This document shows, one piece after another, positions 29,772-34,607 of a DNA stretch of 34,607 nucleotides (its first letter is position 1; every line of letters starts with the position of its first letter). Origin of the DNA: Polaromonas sp. A23 (lineage in GTDB: Bacteria; Pseudomonadota; Gammaproteobacteria; Burkholderiales; Burkholderiaceae_C); the NCBI RefSeq assembly GCF_002001015.1, contig NZ_MUNO01000033.1:1-34607 (forward strand), read 5' to 3'. The notes below the pieces were generated by a model, which saw only the letters and a program-made list of their open reading frames with translations, made no database searches and was not told where the DNA came from. The translations under genes and the position numbers were made by a program.

Positions 29772-31079
29772 ATGCAACGCATCGTCATCGTTGGAGGAGG
29801 TGCAGGCGGGCTGGCACTGGCCACCCAGCTGGGTAAACGGTTGGGTAAAAAAGGGCTTGCCGAGATCACGCTGGTCGACGCCGCACGCACGCACGTCTGG
29901 AAACCCTTGCTGCACCAGCTGGCAGCGGGCAGTTTTGACACCCATGCCGAGGAAATCGAATACCTGGCGCAGGCACGCTGGAACCATTTCAAATTCCGCC
30001 TGGGCCGCCTGGAAGGCGTGGACCGCACCGCCAAAACGCTGCAACTGGCGGCCAGCCACGACGAGGCCGGCCGCGAAATCACCCCGGCACAACAACTGGC
30101 CTACGACACCCTGGTGATTGCAGTGGGCAGCCAGACCAACGACTTCGGCACGCCCGGCGCCGCGGAACACACCATCAAGCTGGACAGCCCGCAGGCGGCG
30201 AAACGGTTCAACGACCGCCTGATCAATGCCTGCATACGCGCCCAGACCGTGCCGCGCAGCGCCGGCAGCGGCCGCCTGACCGTGGCCATTGTGGGCGGCG
30301 GCGCCACGGGGGTAGAGCTTGCCGCCGAGCTGCATGCTTCGGCAAAAGTACTGGCCAACTACGGCTTTGACCACATCCACCCCGAAAAAGACCTGCAGAT
30401 CGTGTTGGTCGAGGCGGCACCCCGCCTGCTGGCCCAGTTGCCCGAGCGCCTGAGTGAATCGGCGCTGAGGGAGCTGCGCAAGCTGGCCATCGAGGTGCAT
30501 ACCAATGAAAAAGTGATCGAGGTCACCGCAGAAAGCCTGAAGATGGCCAGCGGCAAGGTGATTTCATCAAGCCTCAGCGTCTGGGCGGCCGGCGTCAAGG
30601 CCGGTGATTTCCTGAAGACACTCGGCGGCGACCAGCCCCTGGAGACCAACCGGCTCAACCAGCTGGTCGTCAACGGCAACCTGCAGACCGCCGACCCCAG
30701 CATTTACGCCTTTGGCGACTGCGCCGCCTGCCAGCAGCCCGACGGCACCTGGGTGCCACCACGCGCGCAAGCGGCTTACCAGCAGGCCATGTACCTGGTC
30801 AAGGCGCTGCCGCGGCTGCAGCGCGGGGAGCCGGTTCAACCCTTTGTCTTCAAGGACCAGGGGTCGCTGGTGTCGCTGTCAGAGTACTCCTCGGTCGGCA
30901 GCCTGATGGGCAGCCTGACCAAGGGCAGTTTTTTCATTGAAGGGCAGCTGGCCAAAATCATGTACTGGGCCCTGCACAAGCAGCACCAGCTGGCGCTGGG
31001 CGGCTGGAAAAAAACAGTGCTGATCACCCTGTCGGAAATCCTTGACCGCACCTACCGCCCGCGCATCAAGTTGCATTGA
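29772..31079 (+). CDS. ndh: Type II NADH dehydrogenase
   Basis: A 435-residue FAD enzyme that oxidises NADH and reduces ubiquinone without proton pumping. ATG 29772 has a strong GAGGAGG site. FAD motif IVIVGGGAGGLALATQLG is at residues 4-21, the NAD-binding motif VAIVGGGATGVELAAEL near 175-190, and the C-terminal FAD contact in YAFGDCAACQQ near 312-322. The characteristic NDH-2 segments VWKPLLHQLAAGSFD and SLVSLSEYSSVGSLMG are present. The C-terminal helix region binds the membrane peripherally. It lies 133 nt after the tri-haem cytochrome, which suggests a respiratory neighbourhood but not necessarily one operon. Confidence 0.93.
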   Translation: MQRIVIVGGGAGGLALATQLGKRLGKKGLAEITLVDAARTHVWKPLLHQLAAGSFDTHAEEIEYLAQARWNHFKFRLGRLEGVDRTAKTLQLAASHDEAGREITPAQQLAYDTLVIAVGSQTNDFGTPGAAEHTIKLDSPQAAKRFNDRLINACIRAQTVPRSAGSGRLTVAIVGGGATGVELAAELHASAKVLANYGFDHIHPEKDLQIVLVEAAPRLLAQLPERLSESALRELRKLAIEVHTNEKVIEVTAESLKMASGKVISSSLSVWAAGVKAGDFLKTLGGDQPLETNRLNQLVVNGNLQTADPSIYAFGDCAACQQPDGTWVPPRAQAAYQQAMYLVKALPRLQRGEPVQPFVFKDQGSLVSLSEYSSVGSLMGSLTKGSFFIEGQLAKIMYWALHKQHQLALGGWKKTVLITLSEILDRTYRPRIKLH

Positions 31080-31118
31080 TAATCACCGCATATCCCCATC
31101 AACCCAACGGAGAACACC

Positions 31119-31262
31119 ATGGCAAAAGGACAGCAAAACAAGGACAAGATGGTCAAGAAGCCGAAAAAGGACACGTCTCCCCCAAAAGCCGTGTCGCCCG
31201 ACGCGGTGCGCCCGACCATCGTCACGCAAGTCCCCCTGCGCGGCAAGCTCAAGAACAAATAA
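31119..31262 (+). CDS. Small basic protein, 47 aa
   Basis: ATG 31119 follows CGGAG at 7 nt; TAA ends at 31262. The product begins MAKGQQNKDKMVKKPKKDTS, then PPKAVSPDAVRPTIVTQV, and ends LKNK. It is highly lysine-rich and probably disordered. Short Lys/Pro proteins with a MAKGQ start occur in other Burkholderiales, but I know no function for them. It lies 39 nt after ndh and could be cotranscribed. The GC-rich repeat copy 2 follows directly. Confidence 0.65.
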   Translation: MAKGQQNKDKMVKKPKKDTSPPKAVSPDAVRPTIVTQVPLRGKLKNK

Positions 31263-31265
31263 AAA

Positions 31266-31354
31266 GGCCCCCACGCTTGTCACTTCGTGTACCACGCTGC
31301 CCCCCGAGGGGGCGCTGCGCCTGCGGGCCGGCAGAGCCGGACCCGCGGCCCCGG
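31266..31354 (-). repeat. GC-rich dispersed repeat, copy 2
   Basis: The reverse complement matches 8605-8692 over GGGGCCGCGGGTCCGGCTC, GCCGGCCCGCAGGCGC, a C-run/G-run stem and TACACGAAGTGA. It starts immediately after the stop of the small basic gene and ends ~30 nt before the VF530 gene. Confidence 0.7.
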
Positions 31355-31383
31355 CTGGTAAAGACAAAAGCTTGGCAATCGTC

Positions 31384-31650
31384 ATGACCGAGCAGGCCGG
31401 CAACCCGCTGCATGGCGTGACGCTGGAAGCCATGGTCACCGCCCTGTCGGAGCACTACGGCTGGGAAGAACTTGGCCAGCGCATTGCGATCCGCTGCTTC
31501 ACCTTTGAACCGAGCGTGTCGTCCAGCCTCAAATTCCTGCGTAAGACGCCCTGGGCCAGGGACAAGGTGGAAAGCCTTTACCTGTTCATGCTGCGCGAGC
31601 AGCGGCGTGCAGCGCCCACCGTGCACAACTTCCCGCCGCCTAAAAGCTAG
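31384..31650 (+). CDS. VF530 (DUF2132) family protein
   Basis: 88 residues from ATG 31384 (weak ribosome-binding site). It matches the VF530/DUF2132 family: NPLHGVTLEAMVTALSEHYGWEELGQRIAIRCFTFEPSVSSSLKFLRKTPWARDKVESLYLF. The family is named after a Vibrio fischeri protein whose fold suggested DNA binding; its function is unproven. It is cytoplasmic. The stop codon TAG (31648-31650) lies within the CTAG that marks the left edge of the MITE-like element, so the gene's 3' end coincides exactly with the insertion boundary. Confidence 0.85.
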   Translation: MTEQAGNPLHGVTLEAMVTALSEHYGWEELGQRIAIRCFTFEPSVSSSLKFLRKTPWARDKVESLYLFMLREQRRAAPTVHNFPPPKS

Positions 31651-31913
31651 GGCCTGTTGACGCTACTTATGCAAGTGCGAACGCGGTTAAAACAGCACCA
31701 ATCTAGGCGCGCGACGACGCCCAGCCCGGGCGGCTGGGCTAGGAGAGCAACGACGAGTGGTGCTGTTTTAACCACGTTCCCTCCGGGTTGCGGCCAAAAA
31801 GGCCATGCGCAGCGTTGCAAAGCCTGGCCGGGCGCCAGCCCGGCTGCATTTTGCGCCTCGCGCATGACCTTTTTGACTCGCAACGCATCTTGCGTAAATA
31901 ACGTCAACAGGCC
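31651..31913. mobile_element. MITE-like element flanked by CTAG, with two internal hairpins
   Basis: The 263-bp element has terminal inverted repeats: GGCCTGTTGACG at 31651-31662 and its perfect complement at 31902-31913, extending with mismatches to ~26 bp. CTAG stands on both outer sides (31647-31650 and 31914-31917). Inside are a 22-bp inverted repeat with one mismatch (31679-31700 / 31758-31779, core GGTTAAAACAGCACCA) enclosing GCCCAGCC/GGCTGGGC, and a second imperfect hairpin (31788-31810 / 31860-31884, CCAAAAAGG...CCTTTTTGA). No transposase is encoded. CTAG fits the YTAR target of IS5-type elements (known for that group), so a non-autonomous IS5-like element is inferred. Confidence 0.8.
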
Positions 31914-32189
<276 letters not shown>

Positions 32190-32194
32190 TCATC

Positions 32195-32890
32195 ATGAGC
32201 GCAACGCGGCCGGGAATCCATGACCTCGCAGGTAATGGCGATGCCCATGGTTTCGAGCTCGTCCACGCCGACGCCGCGCTGCTGGTACTGAACAAGCCCG
32301 CCGGCCTGCTGTCGGTTCCGGGGAAGGGGGAAGACAAGCAGGACTGCCTGAGCAGCCGCGTTCAGGCGCACTACCCCGACGCGCTGGTGGTACACCGGCT
32401 GGACATGGCCACCTCGGGGCTGATGCTGATGGCGCGCAGCATGGCCATCCAGCGCGCACTCGGTGCATTGTTTGAACGCCGGGAGATTCACAAACGCTAT
32501 GTAGCCGTGGTCAATGGCCAGCCCACGCCGGCGCCCGGAACGGACGGCTGGAGCCTGATCGACCTGCCCATCGTGGTGGACTGGCCGCACCGGCCGCTGC
32601 GCATCATCGATGCAGTGCACGGCAAGGCCAGCCAAACGCGCTGGCGTGCCGTGGCCTTTGACGCGCCTTCCGGCAGCACACGGCTGGAGCTGGAGCCCAT
32701 CACGGGCCGTTCGCACCAGCTGCGTGTGCACCTGCAGGCCCTGGGCCACCCGATTCTGGGCGACCGGCTGTATGCCCCGCAGGACGTGCAGGAACGGGCA
32801 CCACGGCTGCTGCTGCACGCATGCAGGCTGGCGTTTGTTCACCCGGTGAGTGGCGAGCACATGCTGCTTGAAAATCCAGCACCCTTCTGA
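32195..32890 (+). CDS. rluA: RluA-family pseudouridine synthase
   Basis: 231 residues from ATG 32195. Motif VVHRLDMATSGLMLMA (catalytic Asp70) is essentially that of E. coli RluA. ERREIHKRYVAVVNG, LELEPITGRSHQLRVHLQALGHPILGDRLY and RLLLHACRLAFVHP are the expected downstream motifs. Length is close to RluA (about 220), with no S4 domain, so it is the RluA type (23S rRNA U746 and some tRNA U32) rather than RluC or RluD. Specificity is inferred. It is divergent from atpE with only 38 nt between the start codons. Confidence 0.9.
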   Translation: MSATRPGIHDLAGNGDAHGFELVHADAALLVLNKPAGLLSVPGKGEDKQDCLSSRVQAHYPDALVVHRLDMATSGLMLMARSMAIQRALGALFERREIHKRYVAVVNGQPTPAPGTDGWSLIDLPIVVDWPHRPLRIIDAVHGKASQTRWRAVAFDAPSGSTRLELEPITGRSHQLRVHLQALGHPILGDRLYAPQDVQERAPRLLLHACRLAFVHPVSGEHMLLENPAPF

Positions 32891-32969
32891 CCATCCAATC
32901 TTCTGGTCACGATCGCGCCGGAACTTCACCGCGTGTTTCGCGTCCCATGCTGAACACCGGAGATTCCTG

Positions 32970-33617
32970 ATGCGCCCAGCCCTGCCACCCTCTTCACCCC
33001 GCGTAACCCTTCGCCGTCGCACCGTGACCGCAGCCCTGGTTGCGATGCCCGCCCTCTGGCTGGGCCCGCGTGCCCAGCCAGCACCTGCCCGCCGCGCAAC
33101 ACCGGCACAAACCGAAGGGCCCTATTACCCGGTGGTTTTCCCCAAGGACAGCGACCACGATTTGCTGCGCAACGGCACGCTGACTTATCCGGAAGGGCAA
33201 AGCGCCTGGGTCGAAGGCAGCGTCAGCGACCTGGCCGGCAAGCCCGTGGCCGGTGCACAAGTCGAAATCTGGCAGTGCGACCAGGCCGGCCACTACCACC
33301 ACCCGGGTGACGGCGACAGGGCAGACCGCCGCTTCCAGGGTTTTGGCCGTGTGACGGTAGGCGCCGATGGGCGTTACCGCTTTCGCACCTTGCGGCCGGT
33401 GGCCTATGCCGGCCGCACGCCGCATATTCACGTGAAGGTCAAACTCGGCCAGCGCGAATTGCTGACCACCCAGGTGTATGTTGCCGGTGACCCGGGCAAT
33501 GCGCGGGACAGTCTGTGGCGCAACCTGGATGAAGCCGGCAGGTCGGCGCTGACCGTGCCATTCGCGCCGGGCAGCGACGGCCTGCAGGCGCAGTTTCCCA
33601 TCGTGGTGTCTGCATGA
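32970..33617 (+). CDS. Exported intradiol dioxygenase-fold protein
   Basis: 215 residues from ATG 32970 with GGAGA 7 nt upstream. N-terminal RVTLRRRTVTAALVAMPALW resembles a Tat signal (RRRT plus a moderately hydrophobic run), so export of a folded metalloprotein is likely. Pfam Dioxygenase_C features are TEGPYYPVVFPKDSDHDLLR, VEGSVSDLAGKPVAGAQVEIWQCDQAGHYHHPGD and RYRFRTLRPVAYAGRTPHIHVKV. The four non-haem Fe(III) ligands can be proposed as Tyr109, Tyr146, His152 and His154. Soluble relatives open catechols or protocatechuate; exported ones have unknown substrates, perhaps aromatic or lignin-derived compounds. No aromatic catabolism genes are adjacent. Confidence 0.85.
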   Translation: MRPALPPSSPRVTLRRRTVTAALVAMPALWLGPRAQPAPARRATPAQTEGPYYPVVFPKDSDHDLLRNGTLTYPEGQSAWVEGSVSDLAGKPVAGAQVEIWQCDQAGHYHHPGDGDRADRRFQGFGRVTVGADGRYRFRTLRPVAYAGRTPHIHVKVKLGQRELLTTQVYVAGDPGNARDSLWRNLDEAGRSALTVPFAPGSDGLQAQFPIVVSA

Positions 33618-33679
33618 TGTCTGCCTGATCAACAGGGTCACTCCTTGCCCGCTCCGGTTTGTCAGTAATATCAGGTTCC

Positions 33680-34435
33680 ATGACTCAACATCTTTTCATC
33701 CTGACCGGCGCCTCGCGCGGCATGGGGCTGGCCATGGCCCGCAAGCTGCTCAAACCGGGCAACACGCTGCTGTGCCTCTCGCGCAAGGCCAACGACACGC
33801 TGGCAGCGCAGGCAAAAATTGCCAATGTTCCGCTGCAGCAGTGGACACAGGACCTCGCCCGCAGCGCAGATGTCAGCGCGCGACTGGAACAGTGGTTGCG
33901 CGAGCAGTCCCATGCAGGTTTTGCCAGCGCCGTGCTGATCAACAACGCCGGCATGATTCCGAGCATCGGCCCGTTGAGCGATGCCGACGCAGACGACCTG
34001 CGCCAGGGCCTGCGCGTCGGGCTGGAAGCGCCCATGCAATTGACTGCGGCTTTTTTGCGTGCCACGGCAAGCTGGCCGGCACGGCGCAAGGTGCTCAACA
34101 TTTCTTCAGGCCTGGGCCGCAAAGCCATGGCCTCGCAGTCCATCTATTGCGCAGCCAAGGCCGGCATGGACCATTTCACCCGCTGCGTGGCGCTTGAAGA
34201 GGCGCTCAAACCCAACGGTGCGGCCATCTGCTCGCTGGCGCCGGGAGTGATCGACACCGACATGCAGGTCCAGTTGCGCAGCGCCGATGCTTCGGCCTTT
34301 CCCGACCAACAGAACTTCATCAACCTCAAGGACAAGGGCCAGCTCACATCGCCCGACGAAGCCGCGGCCCGCATACTGGCTTACCTCGCCCGGCCGGATT
34401 TTGGCAGTCAGCCGGTGGCTGACGTGCGCGACTGA
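33680..34435 (+). CDS. SDR oxidoreductase (sepiapterin/benzil reductase-like)
   Basis: 251 residues from ATG 33680. The cofactor motif LTGASRGMGLAMA is at residues 8-20, and the Arg/Lys after strand 2 in LCLSRKAND indicates NADPH preference. NNAGM lies near 94, the serine in LNISSGLGR, and YCAAK supplies Tyr and Lys. LLKPGNTLLCLSRK, PMQLTAAFLRAT and LAPGVIDTDMQVQLRS are typical of the sepiapterin-reductase/YueD (benzil reductase) branch. The reaction is an NADPH-dependent ketone reduction of unknown substrate in the cytoplasm. Its start is 62 nt after the intradiol gene stop on the same strand, so the two may form one unit. A repeat copy follows the stop. Confidence 0.88.
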   Translation: MTQHLFILTGASRGMGLAMARKLLKPGNTLLCLSRKANDTLAAQAKIANVPLQQWTQDLARSADVSARLEQWLREQSHAGFASAVLINNAGMIPSIGPLSDADADDLRQGLRVGLEAPMQLTAAFLRATASWPARRKVLNISSGLGRKAMASQSIYCAAKAGMDHFTRCVALEEALKPNGAAICSLAPGVIDTDMQVQLRSADASAFPDQQNFINLKDKGQLTSPDEAAARILAYLARPDFGSQPVADVRD

Positions 34436-34456
34436 GGACTGGTCAGCAACGTTTCG

Positions 34457-34512
34457 TTCGCTATACTTTTGATAGCTACTTACGCCTGCTGGATGGTGGC
34501 TGAAGGCATATT
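34457..34512 (+). repeat. Intergenic two-stem repeat, copy F
   Basis: TTCGCTATacttttGATAGCTaCTTACGCC, followed by a diverged second half (GGTGGCTGAAGGCA). It lies 21 nt after the SDR stop. The rest of the window to 34607 holds no gene that I can support. Confidence 0.7.
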
Positions 34513-34607
34513 CCGTTCGTAAGATCCGGGTGGGATTCTTTGCGTCACGCTGCGCATGGGGTCTGCTCTGGACAGTAGGCGCAACTCCCCACTCCCACCC
34601 CTAACCC

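Overview
The window is GC-rich, densely coded bacterial chromosome. Protein style suggests Burkholderiales, most likely family Comamonadaceae (Polaromonas, Rhodoferax or Variovorax-like). The reasons are the DUF1993, DUF2132 (VF530) and oxidoreductase-like small proteins, a LysR-controlled MexEF-OprN-type pump, and a dispersed intergenic repeat built on ATAGCTGCTT...CGCCCG...AAGGGCT that I associate with that family. The genus is an inference. I see no rRNA, tRNA, CRISPR array, phage gene or intact transposase.

Layout. 1-2.9 kb: the end of a small Cys-rich protein, an unknown cytoplasmic protein, an MFS carrier and a small exported protein. 2.9-5.3 kb: two paralogous YkuD-type L,D-transpeptidase genes and a Ser/Thr/Pro-rich exported protein, all on the minus strand. 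5.3-8.3 kb: a short-chain dehydrogenase of the hydroxyacyl-CoA type, a NUDT19-like Nudix hydrolase and dusC; the last two overlap tail-to-tail by 96 nt. 8.7-16.7 kb: an efflux locus. A LysR regulator is divergent from an operon encoding an alpha/beta-hydrolase-like protein that lacks its catalytic serine, a membrane fusion protein, an RND pump and an outer-membrane lipoprotein. A perfect palindrome in the divergent promoter region is the likely operator.

16.8-24.6 kb holds mixed housekeeping and stress-type genes: a GWP small protein, DUF1993, a Tle1-like DUF2235 protein with C-terminal membrane helices, DUF808, a membrane metallophosphoesterase, a YqjD-like protein, an O6-alkylguanine methyltransferase, a small acidic protein, a GNAT acetyltransferase and an SDR. 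24.7-31.1 kb: a [2Fe-2S] ferredoxin, a translationally coupled M14 peptidase/hydrolase pair, a translationally coupled pair of di-haem and tri-haem cytochromes c, and a type II NADH dehydrogenase. 31.1-34.6 kb: a small basic protein, a VF530 protein, a stand-alone F0 c-subunit gene, rluA, an exported intradiol-dioxygenase-fold protein and a third SDR.

The most unusual content is between the genes. There are six copies of a ~57-nt two-stem repeat, mostly near gene 3' ends, and two copies of a second ~90-nt GC-rich repeat. Two larger MITE-like elements lie at 6276-6438 and 31651-31913. The second sits between two converging genes so that the CTAG at each end supplies both stop codons. A TGTCCTACA motif recurs upstream of four small or envelope/stress-type genes. 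The strongest protein-level oddities are the nucleophile-less hydrolase in the efflux operon and the orphan atpE.
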